Origin: Codonopsis lanceolata | Taxonomy: Eukaryota; Streptophyta; Magnoliopsida; Asterales; Campanulaceae | DNA: 64,000 bases | Reading direction: 5' to 3' | NCBI GenBank assembly: GCA_013146195.2 | Contig: CM028377.1 | Coordinates: 172,654,355 to 172,718,354, forward strand | In this document: positions 44,636 through 58,123 of the stretch, in pieces | How positions within the stretch are numbered: position 1 is the stretch's first letter | Layout of the letters: every line of letters begins with the position of its first letter | Position numbers and translations under genes: made by a program | Notes under the pieces: generated by a model | What the model was told of the DNA's origin: nothing | What the model saw: the letters and a program-made list of their open reading frames with translations, nothing else | Databases searched by the model: none

Positions 44636-46450
44636 GTGTGTAATGAATTCGTAGTATATCATATTGCTGATACAATGATGTATTTCTATTTAAGTAATGT
44701 TTACCCCACATCCCAATTAGCCACCAGGACAAACATTGCTATGAAAAATCTCTCAAATACACCTCCTTCCACAAAGGTTGAAACAGATGTTGAGAATCTT
44801 AAGGAAATGATGCTTAAAGTCCTAAGCAAAGGAGATTTCTCCATGCGATCTTTGACTTTACAACCATCAACCATCCTGCCACTGAAATTCAAAATGCCAG
44901 ACATAGAAAAGTTTGATGGGATCGGTTGCCTTATCTCTCACCTTAAGTCATACTCCACCACAATGCAATCAAGAGGAGCTAGCTTTGAAGCTATGGTCTC
45001 TAATTTCCATTTGACTTTGGTAGGAGCAGCAAAACAATAGTTAATGCTGGCAGATAACAGTTCCATGGGCACTTGGTATCAAATTGCTGAGTAATAACAA
45101 AAGAAATATAAGGACAATAGCAACTCTAAAAACAAAAGAGAATTGGAGTCATGCACCCAAAGGGAAAAAGAAACATGTGCTAATTTCGCAGCAAGGTGGA
45201 AAAGGAAAATTGCCTAAACCTTAGATAGGGCCAGACCCAGCCGAATCGGCAAGAATGTTTATAAAAAATTTCCAGCCAATTTACTTGGAACGCATGAGGT
45301 ACCTTCCCTATTGCAACTTCAGTGCCATTGTTGAAGTAGAGATACGCATCGACGAAGACATTCGCACAAGGCATCTGAAAAATGATACACCCCCAAACGC
45401 GTACCATTATTCTAAAGGAAAAGCAACATCATTAGGAACTACGGTTAATGTTGTCGCAGCTGCACCACCAACCAACTTTGCCAGTCAAACTTATGGTAGT
45501 GTACCATGGCCATATGGAACAGATAGCACTATTAATACCGTTGGAGGAAACAATGAGAACAACGAAAACTTCAGAAGGTCCTTCAAAAGTGACAATAAAC
45601 ATTATGATGAGTTGCACGTTCCAATATCACTGATACTGCAAGGACTGAAAACACAAGGGGTCCTGAATCCAATGGAAAACTACAGACCTCCAAACCCGTT
45701 ACCCAGCACATGGAAACATTCCCAATACTGTGAATATCATCAGTACAGTGGTCACCTCACCGACAAATGCTACATGCTCAGGGCCGTCATTCAAAATCTC
45801 ATCGATGACAAGGTCATCGAAAAGCCACACCCATTACCAAACATATTGAACAACCCCTACCTTAGATCAATGCAATCGTGGATGATTATGCTTTGGCGTT
45901 TCTTGGCAGTGACTTCATTGAAGATAGCTTCCTGGGAATGATCAACGGAAGCATTGATTACATGGAACCACCAGCGGAGTTTGTGGCTATCATATATAGT
46001 CCACTATAGAATTGGTACACTACTACTGGGCCTCTCTTGACTACTGCAGACCTGATTGATCGATTTGGATACACTATACCCGCTCATATCCCTTATGCCA
46101 TAGACTGATCACCTACCAGCCTACTTCCTGACACCAACATCAAGGATCTTACCTCCGAAGACCTCGATGAGATAGCCAACTATGTAACCTCCCCTTTTAA
46201 TGAAAGTCTCAGTGTTTGCATGTACTCATTGATTGCCAATTTGTTAAAAGATGAATTAACTTAACACAATAAGAACATAATTGAACCAGTTAATAATGAA
46301 TTACTTAACAAAATGGACCAAAAAGACAAAAAAATATTTACTCGAGCTCGCCTAGTTGGTCAAGCGACAGGGAAAGCACAAATCAACAGCAATAGAGGAA
46401 GACATGTCTGTCATCAATCTGGGGCTGAACAATGAGAACAGAGAAGTCCA
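44636..46450 (+). pseudogene. Tat/Ogre-type Gypsy gag, degraded
   Basis: Frames at 44636-45040 and 45255-45941 give a gag with 'PLKFKMPDIEKFDGIGCLISHLKSY' character, then a C-terminal zinc-finger-like segment, CEYHQYSGHLTDKCYMLR, followed by IQNLIDDKVI. This combination is typical of Tat/Ogre-clade gag. Stops and frameshifts lie at about 45040 and 45941, and the protease region up to 46450 is not readable. No 5' LTR or primer-binding site for this element was found on its left, where the AT-rich repeat begins. Confidence 0.82.
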
Positions 46451-46479
46451 AATAGACAGTTTTTTGCAAGGACATAATA

Positions 46480-49400
46480 AAACAACATTGATTAGTTTAC
46501 TGACATAATTTACAAATGTGTTTGCATGGTCCTATGAAAACATGCCTGGATTGGATCCAGTCATAGTTGAACACAGGATACTGACATACCCTGATATTAA
46601 GCCTGTAAAACAGAAACTGGGCAGAATCAAGCCTGAATAGTCTCTCTAAGTGAAAGAAGAGATCATGAAGCAGTTGCATGTTAAGTTTATTCGAGTGGTT
46701 GAATACCTAATCTGGCTATAAAACATTGTGACAGTACCGAAACCCAATGGTAAGGTTTGGATCTGTGTCAACTTTTGTGACCTCAATAGAACATCTCTAA
46801 AAGATGACTTCCCACTACCAAACATTGACATATTGGTAGACGCTGTAGCATCTCACAAAGTAAGATCCTTTGTGGACAGCATGCTTGGTTAGAACCAAAT
46901 CAAAATGACAACAGTAGATCAGGAAAAGACATCATTTATCACCCCTTGGGGAACATACTGCTACAAAAGTTATGCCATTTGGGTTGAAAAACGTTGGGGC
47001 TACATATCAGAGGGCTGCTACTGCCCTATTCCATGACATGATTCACAAGGAGATAGACGTATACGTGGATGGCATGATCATTCACTCAGATGAAACATAT
47101 GGTGCCCACATTAGAGACCTTCGCAAGTTCTTCGAAAGGTTACGCAAGCACCAAATGAAACTCAACCCAACCAAATGCACCTTTGGAGTCACCAAAGGGA
47201 AAGTGCTAGGTTTCATGGTAATTGAGTAGGGAATTGAAATAGAGCCTACAAAAGTTAAAGCCAACACAGATATGCCACAACTAAGGACTCCGAGTAAAGT
47301 CAAAGGTTTCCTTGGTAAACTACAATACATTAGTCGTTTCATTAGACAATTGACATCCATATGTGAGCCATACTTCAAACTGCTGCAGAAAGATGCTGAC
47401 AAAGTCTGGGATAATGAATGCAGCTAGCCTTTGAGAAAGTCGAATAAAACCTAGCTAGCCTTCCAGTACTAGCTCCTCCCCATACACACAAACCCCAACT
47501 GTTGTACCTCACCATTACAGACACTGCGGTCGGAGCCATGCTCGCACATGAAAAGAAATACTCTTATGCAGAGAACGGCATATACTTCGTGAGCTGAAAA
47601 TTACAAGTAAGTGAACTTAAATATTAAGCCTTAGACAAAAGCTGCACATGTCTAGTATGGGTAACACTAAGGCTCAAGGCCTACCTACAAGCTCGACCAG
47701 TCAAAGTGATCTCCAGAATGGACCCGATAAAATACATCTTGGGAAACCATCACTTTCCAGTAGGCTAGCCAAATGGTCCTTCCTGCTCAATGAATTTGAC
47801 ATCACATATGCTACCCTTAAGTCTATCAAGGGGAGCATAATTGTAGATCACCTGGAAGATTTGCCACTAAAGACAGAAAATGTCGAGGAACCAGACTTCC
47901 CAGATGAAGGAATTTTTGAGATTACAGATCATAAACACAAAGTGGCAACTATTCTTTGATGGGGCTGCCAACAAACGAGGCTTCGACATAGGGATACTAC
48001 TCATTGATCCAGTCGACTTTCATACACCTTTATCCATCAGATTAGAGTTTGAATGCTTAAAAACACTGCAGAATATGAGGCTTGCATCGTTTGTCTAGAA
48101 GAAGCCCTTCGTAGAGGGGCAAAAGAGTTAGAAGTTTTCGGTGACTAGGCTCTAATTGTAAATTAGGTCGAAGGAAAATGGAAAACCTAAAATCTTCGCC
48201 TACAACTATATCTTGCACGTTTGACCACTTTGGCCCAAGGGTTTGATGAAATATCATTTCATTATCTGCCACAAGATAGAAACAGATTTGCATATGCATT
48301 AGCAACTTTGGCTTCAATGGTCGAAGTTCCATCAGACATAACAGTACAACCATTTGTAGTAGGAAAAAGGTCACACTTGCCTACTGCTTTACAGTCAACA
48401 CAGATTCAGAAACAGATTCTGAACCGTTGTATTTGGACATTTGGAATTTGCTTAAAGATGAAAAATACCCAGAAAACTTAGATAAGAAAGGTTAAATTGT
48501 TCTTCTACCATGGGCTGCACTGTTTGTTATCAGCGGAGACAGCCTTTACAAAAGACACTACCAGGGTCTAAACCTTTTGTGTATAGACCAAACAAAAGCA
48601 TAACAAGTCATGGATCAGTTGCATGGTGGGACTTGTGGACCACACATGAACAGACATATTCTTTCCAAGAAAGTAATCGGACAAGGATACTATTGGAGCA
48701 CGCTCGAAACGGATTGCATTCGGTGGGTACGTCATTGCAACAAATGCTAGTGTTTCGCCAACCTACAACATGTGCCTCTACATATACTCTACAACTCTAT
48801 CTATCCTTGGCCCTTTTCAACCTGGGGAATCGACATCATAGGATAAGTCCACCTGAAAGGATCAACGGTCATGGATATGTTTTAGTGGCCATCGACTACT
48901 TCACCAAATGGGTAGAAGTAGCCTCCTACAAGATACTGAATGTCAAGAGAGTGGCAGAGTTCATCAGAACCAACATCATATACAAATATGGGGTACCATT
49001 TGAGATGATCTCAGATAATGGTACACGCTTTGAAGGAGAAGTTAATCGCTTGCTAGATGAATTCAAAATACAGCGACACAAGTTTTCACCTTACCGACCA
49101 CAAGCCAATGGGGCAGTCGAAGCAGTTAACAAAACACTTGAAAACATTATCAGAAAGATGGTCGAAACCGGAAGGGACTGGCTTGATAAATTACCATTAG
49201 CCCTTTGGGAATACCGCACATTGGTTCGCACACCTACTAGGACTACACCATATTCCCTCGCTTACAACATGGAAGTCATATTGCCGATTGAAATTGAAAT
49301 TCCTTCATTAACAGTAATGATGGAAGCAAACATAACCAAGATTGATTGGCTCAGACAATGACATGATGAGTTGGCTCTCCTTGATGAATGCCGATTACTG

Positions 49401-49683
49401 GCCTTAGAACACACTCGAGCATATTAGAAAAGAATCGCTCGAGCATTTAACAAAAAAAGTTAAAGGCCGAAACATTCAAGTGGGTGATCTAGTACTTTGG
49501 GAAAACCCCCCAAGTTACATTGATAGTAGGAGAAAATGGAAATCTCCATGGATGGGATCCAACATAGTGATGCACATACATCTAGGAGGTGCAGTATTCC
49601 TCAGATACCAGGATGAGGAAGATCTTGTCCAGCCATTCAACATGGATAAACTTAAACGATACTATAGGGTAGAGCTAATATAG
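46480..49683 (+). pseudogene. Tat/Ogre-type Gypsy pol: RT, RNase H, archaeal-type RNase H, integrase
   Basis: Order along the strand: RT N-terminal part with FAWSYENMPGLDPVIVEHRI (about 46520); RT core in 46972-47229 with MPFGLKNVGATYQR and YVDGMIIHS, where active enzymes have YVDD; RNase H remnant near 47470-47600; a second RNase H, FFDGAANKRG, near 47950, a mark of the Tat/Ogre clade; an integrase with CGPHMNRHIL (about 48640), VAIDYFTKWVEV, MISDNGTRFEG and PQANGAVEAVNK carrying the three acidic residues (48880-49130); and a C-terminal segment to 49683. At least six stops or frameshifts break it, so no functional polyprotein is possible. Confidence 0.9.
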
Positions 49684-49935
49684 CATGCTATAAATGGCTC
49701 ACATACTCTATCTCTCTCTTCAGCTCGGTAGGTCGAAAACCCGAAAGGGCTACCTAGGAAAAAGTTATAGCAAACCAAAAGTTAGAGCACATAAAAAAGA
49801 CAAAACCAAGAGAAAAGAAAAAAGAGAAAAGTCTCCCGCATAGTCTCCAACATATAGTCTGTACCGTACAATCTACAGTATACAATCCACAACATAAAGT
49901 CTACCGCATACAGTCTTGATAGAACAGTTATGACA
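49684..49935 (+). other. Post-pol region of the Tat/Ogre element
   Basis: The sequence agctcggtaggtcgaaaacc then cgaaagggctacctagg is a recurring post-pol motif of this clade. Then comes a degenerate short repeat of 'cagtct.ccgcata' type (49830-49920). The region is cut at 49935/49936 by the solo LTR and continues at 54042. Confidence 0.6.
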
Positions 49936-49940
49936 GAACA

Positions 49941-52900
49941 TGTGACGACCCGACCTGAATTTCCATACGAAATCCCAAGGTCATTCCGTCAAGACAAGCT
50001 AAGAGACATACAAGCACCTACTAAGCATAATAGTGCGAGTCAAGAGATGAGCCATCAAGCTCGAAACAAGAAAGTAAAGCCATAACGGCGATACGGAATA
50101 ATAAAAACTAAAACCTGCAAAAGCAAAAACAAAATGGGACCCGAGCTAACAAGCTCCGAAATATAAACAACCAAAGAGATAGTAAATCTCTCGGCCCAAA
50201 AATTCGACGCACGTGACGTAACATTAGACACGCGCAACAAACCATCGGCAACCAAGGGTCGGCAAACCAACAAAATCCCAACCTGATAAACAACCACTCA
50301 ACGACTATAACATGCCGGAGGGACAATTCAACTACAACAATATTATTTCAAATGCTAAACCACCAATCAAGATCTCACGACTAAAGCTATTGGAGATAGA
50401 AACAACAATAATACAGTACCAGGGTAAACGAGTCACACTTGCTCGAAATGACAACGGAAATAACTTCTAAAAGATACAACAACTCGGCTATATTAGTCGG
50501 CTCCCAAATACATAACAATAAAATACTAACATAAACTACCCCAGTAAAGTCTATGTAACTTTACATCCGTGTCTCACAAATAAATATCAACAACAATAAT
50601 AATAACTCCAAGCTTATTGCTCGAAAGACCACCTGCCAGAAATCGCTATCCGAAGTCGCCGCGCGTACTAACGAGATCACAACACACACTAGGGAAAACA
50701 ACCACATGGAGTGAGTCATAATGACCCAGTAAGTTACTAAATGCAACTGTATGGCATATCATGTCATGGCATGGCATAATGCACAAGCATATATAAGAAT
50801 CATGGTATCATACTAATATACCAACAAGAAACATGTACTTAATTATCAAAGCACATAAACTCACATAAACCACATAGCATAATATCTTTCATATAAATGC
50901 TCATAAATAAACATGTGTAACAAGAAACGTAAATCGAACCGTTACAACCAAATCCGGGTCTAACACCCAACCAAACTTACCATGAGATTCATCCTCAAAC
51001 CAAAATCCAGGTTCAACACCCAACCAATCATACCTTGGGTTTCATCCCCAAATAATCACAACTCATCGGTTTTCCTTTAATGAGTACTCGTTACATTCAT
51101 CCAACCTAGGATGAGAAATGAGAGCTCGATGTCTGGCTAGATGGCATAACACAAGATCACATCCCACTATTGGCCAAATAGTGAGGAGAAAGGGAACCAA
51201 TGCAACGATTCATAGCGATTGTTCCCAAAGGCTATGAATCGTCCCATTGCCGACACTACAACCAAATCCGCCAGCTGGACTTAAACCAAAAATGCTCAAG
51301 TAGGTATTTACTTGCATAAACCAAATGAGACCAAGTTCATTAATATCGGGCTCATCAAATCATGTAGGACATAGTGCTCTACAAACTTCCATAACAATGC
51401 ACTTATTTGCATATAACCAACATGTTCAACTAACTTATAAGTTTAATTCAAGAACCACATATTGAGGTGCTCATAAATCCTCAAGTCATCAACCAATCAA
51501 GAATAGCATATAAACTCAATAAATCACAAGGTGAGGTCTACTATAATCCTCTACTCAAGATCAAACCAAAGACTATTAAATTAGTCTAAGAACATCCATA
51601 TCTCAAGACTTAGTATTTAGTCTTCACTTAAAGCACACCGGACTCAATCATAGTCCTAATCGTCGTATATAATCGACATCTCCAATACTGTACTCAAGAA
51701 CATCATGGCTACTCCGTAGCCACTTCCTCACAAGTGCTTTCATATACACGCGACCAAAATTCTTAAAGAGAGAATTCTTTCATTCATAATTTCTTAAATA
51801 TACTTGAGGCCATAAGTTGGTCTCTAATGTTTCGTGCTCTAACAAGCACGCTCAAGATATGTTTCCAATAAGTCTCTATAACAGGAGTGTCTCATATGGA
51901 CACAAATAAGATGCTCGGTTCGCACAAACATAATCAACCCAAAACACAAATATCGTAGGGTTTTAACCCAAGGCTCATTATCATATTATTGGCCTTATAA
52001 TGACTCCGTTGAGTCTTAATACTACATTTAATTCTTTATGTGTCTCATAAATCCACACCTTAACATTTCATTCGAATTCACAACAAAATTCTAAAACTCA
52101 TTCGGGCTTGATTCCCAAGCCTAAAAACCATAAAGCTCATCATAATCATAATTTCATTTAAAGTTTGGAGACTATGCATTTCACAACGTTAATCAAACGA
52201 AACCCAATCGTCGTAGGATTGCAACCCAAGTTCGTTTAGCACATTATCGAACTTATAATGACTCCGTTGGGTCTAATGTACACTTTCCGAAAATTAGGGC
52301 ATAGAAGCATGGGCTACAATACCCTCCTATGTTCATGACTATCATCAATGATAATATTCCCAAGCTCATTAAACCCACATAAACCCAATAAAACAATTAA
52401 TTAGGCAACATAGAGCAAACATCACATTTTAAGCATAAACCCATTTAGGTCACTTCACCAATCATGCTCTCAAACACATGGATAAATCACATAGAATGGA
52501 TTAATATACTATACTACACATGTATAACATACTAATCAAGGCTTCAAGCAAGTCCATCCAACCAAAAGCAACATTTAGGCATATACCCATTCAAGTCACC
52601 TCACCAATCATACTTACAATACTTGAATAAATCACATAGGATGGATGAATATGCTACTCTATAAATGAATATCATGCTAATCAAAGTCTCAAGTAGGTTC
52701 ATCCAAGCAAAATCACCATTTAGATATTTAGGGTTCATAGCATCTCTAAAAAGCCCTAGAACGCACCCATTGACCTCACATAGCACAAGCCACAAAGATT
52801 GTTTTCCCTAGGGTCAATGGGGCAAAAAGAAAGAGAAAGAGGTTTAGTAACTTACCTAAAATCAGCCCCTTCAAGCAAGCAAGACGAAATTCTAATCGGT

Positions 52901-54036
52901 GGAAGTTGTTGTCTTTAACCTCCTCTTCAATTCCATGGCTTGGTTTGGGAAATGAAGCTCTCAAGCTTTGGAATCCATAGATGGACCTTCAAGAATCCTA
53001 GAAGACTCTCTCTCTAGCTCTCAAGAAGCTCTATCCCATTTTTTGAAGTCAATGGCTGAATATGAGATGTTAGACTTTGAGTTTGTGGTCTAAAAGGGTT
53101 AGGGAATAAGTGGGTGATGTGTCTAAATGTTGTGGGGGTTCCTCCTTAATTAAACCCACTAATCAAACCTTAATTAACTCCCCTCACATGTTAAGACATC
53201 ACTAGGACTAAGTATGGGTGTTAGGAGGGGTTTAGAGGGGGTTTAGTGAGGGTAGAATAGGAAATTAACATAAAAAATCAAAGCAGCAACCTGCTGCTCG
53301 CTGCTACAGTGCGCCTGCTACAGTAATCGCGTTGTGCGCGTCCAACTTGCGATGGCTCCAGTTTGAACACCGTTCGACGAAACGATGCGATTTCTTCTCC
53401 TGCCACTCTGTAAATGTCCTAAGTAGAAGCCTTAAAAACCCCAAACCAAACAAAAATTTTCTCGAGGGTTCCTCAATCGAAACAATTCAGACGCGTGCCA
53501 AAATCGGTTCGTAATTTGCTATACAACGGACGAAACTACGCAGGACAACCCACGATCGAAACAACGAACGAACAAGCATGCATACTTGTTTTAAAACATG
53601 TTAGAAGCCTAATGAAGTTTCACAAACACATACCCAAGGTCAAACCAAAATTAAGTGCGACCAAAGTACCAAAGGCGATACGTTAACGATATGCGAATCG
53701 CAAAATCAAACATATGACGACGACTATACTTTGAACGTCGTGACCACATGTAAACTTTATAAACATGATTATAAGGATATAAAATTTATTCAAACAAGTA
53801 CACGAAGACCTAGGATATCTCAAAGACCGTAAACGATAATTAAGGAAAAGAACACTCTACCGAGTCGAGTTCCCAACAATGTTAATCACGCAATAGAGAC
53901 TCTAACACGCTAACGAGCGTAAATCGGACATCCCAAGGGTATCAGCCTTACCTTAGCCTACCTAGGCATAAGAAATCTTCCACGTTAAGGCTTATCATAT
54001 TGGCCAGACGATCACGTAATGTTCTGGAGCGTTACA
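49941..54036 (-). mobile_element. Solo LTR of a chromovirus (Gypsy), 4,096 bp
   Basis: On the plus strand it runs from TGTGACGACCCG to ...GGAGCGTTACA with a perfect 5 bp target-site duplication, GAACA, at 49936-49940 and 54037-54041. It is collinear with the solo LTR at 12590-16582 over most of its length, including aatgacccagtaagttacta, ccagctggacttaaa and gactccgttgagtctaat. It is inserted in the 3' region of the Tat/Ogre element. No internal coding region is present. The ORFs inside are not genes. Confidence 0.94.
53283..53343. repeat. GC-rich island of the solo LTR
   Basis: At the position of the other islands, a GC-rich stretch contains the direct repeat gctacagt (twice) and the inverted repeat cgcg-ttgtg-cgcg. 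Palindromes are weaker than in the other four LTRs. Confidence 0.6.
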
Positions 54037-54066
54037 GAACAGGTCTTCAGTAAACTAGTCCCAACA

Positions 54067-54112
54067 GGACCAGAACTACGTAGACCTAAGCCTTTCATTG
54101 AGGAACGTAGGC
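54067..54112 (-). repeat. Degraded hairpin module
   Basis: The sequence gaactacgtagacctaagcc...gaggaacgtaggcag keeps the outer parts of the module (GAACTACGT and ACGTAGGCAG) in the orientation of the copies at 58124 and 58303. It ties the 3' region of the Tat/Ogre element to the module-bearing region to its right. Confidence 0.5.
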
Positions 54113-54491
54113 AGACTAAGGATGCGGTTTAACAAACACAGAAGGCTCCTCCTTCACCACAGCAATATCGCAGCAAGAGTTTAAGATTGGAACCCTCTAC
54201 AACAACAACATAAGGAACAGTCTTACACAAAAGGCTCATCCTTCACAATAGATATATATTACAATAGTATTGCAACATATTACAACAGGGTCCTTGACCA
54301 ACGGGAAGAAAAACCACGAAAAAACATAAAATATAAATATTATACAAGGCCCGCTACTGGTAACCATTGAGTACATATTAAAAACACTAGGGGTAGTCAT
54401 TAACAAACCTAAACACTTAACTAATACATTGAACACCCCGGTGTAGTCATTAACATCCTCGATAACACAATGCCCCTCTGTCATCGACGTC
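54113..54491. other. Non-coding part of the Tat/Ogre 3' region
   Basis: It contains the near-duplicate phrases gaaggctcctccttcaccac and aaaggctcatccttcacaat (54142 and 54227). No supported gene; the 89-codon minus ORF has no recognisable motif. Confidence 0.4.
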
Positions 54492-55143
54492 TCAGTCGAG
54501 ACCAAACACTCCTTCGAGGAACCCTCGATGCTTCTGCATCACCCTCGGGAGGAGGCAATGAACTACCTTCATTACTCCCCACATATCCATTATCAACGGT
54601 ATCATTACTAGGTCCCGCACCATCATTTGACCTGGCCACATTACTCTACCATGAAGCATTACTGAGTCTCCTGGCATTACTGGGACCTACACCCGCATCA
54701 CCATATCCTTCCTAAAAACATCGGGATGGCCGACGTGGTACTACAGGAACGGGAGAACCCAAACTCCCCTGATCTTCTCCAATCTCTAACAGACGAGCGT
54801 CCAACCAGTTTGTGAATCTACGCTCCAACATGACCTGAAGACTACGCCTGATATTATGTGAATGCTCTTCCATCATCACAACAACCAAGTCGAGATGGAA
54901 ATGGGACAACTGTATGTTCTTTGGGAACACATAGGTAGTGGAACGTCTGGACTCACTCAAAACCCACAAATCTTGGATTAACTCGAGAATGTCACATTCA
55001 CATCCTTGCAGTGATATCAGGGGATGATCCTGATGTGGTATAACCTGTTCCCTACCAAATTTCCGTAGAATTCTATACCACAGATAAAAAGTCGTCTTGT
55101 GAAAACCTGCCAAGATGACTTGTACATATACACTAGTATACAT
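54492..55143 (-). pseudogene. Minus-strand ORFs, probable C-terminal tail of the PMD gene
   Basis: Two frames (55143-54712 and 54677-54492) lie downstream of the PMD relic on the same strand. The first has a charged helical segment, 'EEHSHNIRRSLQVMLERRF', and a Pro-rich end. I recognise no domain. PMD proteins carried by transposons often have long, poorly conserved tails, so a tail of the 56801-57851 gene is the simplest reading. The 69 bp array at 55621-56440 would then separate it from the PMD core. Confidence 0.35.
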
Positions 55144-55620
55144 ATGGAATCACTCGATTTACCTGTAAGTGATTACCCCGATGATATCCAGAGAATTGAC
55201 TATACATCGAGCCGCACTCTTCCAGGAGCCGCACCCTTTGACCGATTTTGGTCCAACCTAGCTTTTCGGTCATTCTGCCTGACAATTTGACCAAACTTTA
55301 AACCCATCCACAGGCTACGCTCGTAGCTCACTTATTTGAACCAGTCGATAAACCCCCTTACTGGCCAAAATAACTCCCGTCTCCCATCTACTCAAATAAC
55401 CAAAGCTGCCCACGAGCCCATGTTTTCCCCAAAATACAGTGTGCATAACAAATGGCAAAAATCAATTTCTTCCAAACAAAACAAAACAAAAATGTGTCTT
55501 TTATATATATTTGTGTATATTTGTTTGGTCTAGTGTCGATGAAATTTATTGCATATACATCATTTAGTGTCTCCCCCAAATAGCTACACACCTCTAACAA
55601 TTAATTGACACAATGCGATA

Positions 55621-56440
55621 TTTAATCCTCTTGAGTTAAATTACACATCTTTGATATTTAAATTCTTTCGACATGATCCATGCAGCGTTTAATTCTTTTG
55701 AGTTAAATTATGTATTTATGATATTTATTGCTATTAAACATGATTTATGCGATATTTAATTCTCTTGAGTTAAATTAAACATTTTTTTGATATTTAAATT
55801 CTTTTGACATGATCCATGCAGCGTTTAATTCCTTTGAGTTAAATCATGCATTTTTGTTATTTATTCCTATTAACATGATTTACACATCTGCAACATTTAA
55901 TTTTTTTGAGTTAAATTGCCCATCTCTGATATTGATCTATCATAACATGATTTATGTGACATTTAATTCCTTTGAGTTAAATTTTGCCTTTCTGATATAT
56001 TAATTCTTAAACATGATTTATACATCTGCAACATTTAATTCTTTTGAGTTAAGTTGCCCATCTCTGATATTTATTTATGATAACATGATTTATGCAACAT
56101 TTAATTCTTTTGAGTTAAAACATGCATCTCTGATATTTATCTTTCAAAACATGATTCATGCATCACAAACATTTAATTCTTTTGAGTTAAATCATGCAAC
56201 TTTGATATTTTAATTCTTTTGACATGATTTATACATGTGCAACATTTAATTCTTTTGAATTAAATTATGCATCTTTGATATTTATTTCACATAACATAAT
56301 TTATGCAGTATTTAATTCTTTTGAGTTAAAATATGCATATCTGATGTTTATTTCTCATAACATGATTTTTTTGCAAAACATTTAATTCTTTTGAGTTAAA
56401 TTATGCGTCTTTAATATTTAATTCTTTTGACATGATTATT
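55621..56440. repeat. Tandem array, 12 copies of an about 69 bp unit
   Basis: The core tttaattcttttgagttaaa (with variants) starts at 55621, 55688, 55754, 55824, 55895, 55961, 56033, 56100, 56171, 56244, 56310 and 56380, mean spacing 69 bp. The core is itself a short inverted repeat (tttaa...ttaaa). Spacers alternate between catgattta and catgatcca-type sequence. The in-frame 'FNSFEL' peptides are repeat artefacts. Confidence 0.93.
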
Positions 56441-56800
56441 CATCGCTTATACCGAGCGCACACCCTTTGGGAGCGGGGGTATGGAGCAGGAATCTCTTCA
56501 TCTGACATAGCTTCCTCGACAGGCTGTTCGCCACGGACATGTGTCACACTCGTAGGAATAATACACAGAGTGTATAAATCTAGTGGATCTATAGAATACT
56601 AAGGCCTGGCTGCATCAGAAGCTCGTCTAGAGGGCACATGATTTAATATCCTCATAACAAAGTCAGTATATGACATGGAGGGATAAACACTGGTAGGAGC
56701 AATATACCATGCCATTTACTCATACTGATCAGGCATACTCTCCGGGGTGAGCATCCTTGGTGGAAGAGGTGGAGGCAATGAGTGGAGAAACAAAAGATGT

Positions 56801-57851
56801 CTATGCACTCGATCCCCTAAATACATAGAAATCACACATCGCAGATCGCATTAAAATGTGATATCGACTAGCTTCCACAACTGCCGGAAATACATTAGTG
56901 AGCCCACTCCAGGGATAGAAAGTCACTGACTCCATGTAGAATCGAGCCAAGAAAGTCCGAAGAACACCCACATCAAAATGGGTTTCCCGCTGAAGAGGAA
57001 CCCTATTTGGGTCATTATACCCTAATAGATAAGGAGGAGACTGAGGTAGCACCTCACATCAGAAGGGCATCTACCTAAAAACATAATAAAACCATACCTG
57101 CAAATAAAGTTTTCCTTTAGCAAAATGCTGGGAAGAAATACATGCAAATACGAATACATGGACAAATAAAATAAAGTGAAGGTATTTACCTCCCAAGCGA
57201 TAGTGAAACCAGTAAGGGTAGTTTCTCGTTGCGACAAGCCTGATCCATGCAAAAATATAACTCGACCAAGCCAACCTGTCCCCAATCATACTTCGAGACC
57301 TGATGCCAGTCCCGAAGACAACTCAGCAAGGATATGCGCAAAGCATAAGAAGCATTTGCAAACAGAGTAGATCCCAAAAAGTAGAATAGAAATGTTCAGG
57401 CGACTCGCTCCACAGCCACATCATCAGTATCATTAACTTAACGGGCATGTGCCCGGAGCCAATTCCTTACAACATGAACGCGTATCTCATTGCTACTCTT
57501 GTACACGGGCACAAACCCTAGCAAATCATGAACCTTGTCGCTACGGAACCTGAATTCCAAATCAGGCGCCAGACATATACCTTGCCCAGTAGGAACACCA
57601 GTGATAGCAGCGAAATTAGTTGGCGTCATGGTATCCTCCCCCCAAGTGAAATGAAAAGTATGTGTGGTATCCCACCAATACTCTCGCAAAACCTCGTGTA
57701 TAGTCAAGAAGCTAGGGAAATTACCCAACCCGCCCAAAAATGGAGCAAACCCTGTTTGGTCTACCAGATACCTTGCTCGAGGAGGAAGAGACTCACAAAT
57801 CTCATCCACAAATTCTGCAATACAACAAATACGTTGCAGATCCCTTCTAAC
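56801..57851 (-). pseudogene. Plant mobile domain (PMD) relic, second copy
   Basis: On the minus strand an exon starts at 57851 after ttattttcag and carries LREYWWDTTHTFHFTWGED, MTPTNFAAITGVP, DLLGFVPVYKSSNEI and, after a stop at 57438 and a frame change, GSTLFANASYALRI and YDWGQVGLVELYFCMDQA. The exon ends at 57190 (ggag then gtaaat). A 92 bp intron (57189-57098) precedes an exon starting VWFYYVF, which has two early stops and then a frame with FDVGVLRTFLARFYMESVTF to 56801. Exon and intron positions match the PMD gene at 31419-32673, so both descend from one gene. It is a pseudogene. It lies on the strand opposite to the Tat/Ogre gag-pol at 44636-49683. Confidence 0.87.
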
Positions 57852-58123
57852 CTGAAAATAAAGACAACACAAATTTATATTCATAAATTGCACAAAAGCA
57901 TTTGCTACATCATCACATACAACATTTCTTTCGTCTTCTAATGGCTAACATTCATTAAAACTCACATACCCTCTTTATCAACCAAAATGCTTTTTTCATA
58001 AAATGATTATTCTTATTTGTCATAAAATGCATAAAACAACTAATATTTTTATTTAAACACATTTTTTTACCATTCAAACATAATGAATATTACAATCTTT
58101 TTCTCACAACTTGTTTCTGCTTA
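57852..58123. other. AT-rich non-coding stretch upstream of the PMD relic
   Basis: No gene is visible. By comparison with the plus copy this is the intron before the PMD exon. Confidence 0.4.

Noticed and set aside
54470..54715. 81-codon plus-strand ORF, Ser/Leu/Pro-rich
   Set aside because: Low-complexity composition and antisense to the possible PMD tail; no independent support.
55809..56213. Repetitive 'FNSFEL' peptides as a repeat protein
   Set aside because: They are by-products of the 69 bp non-coding array, with stops between units.
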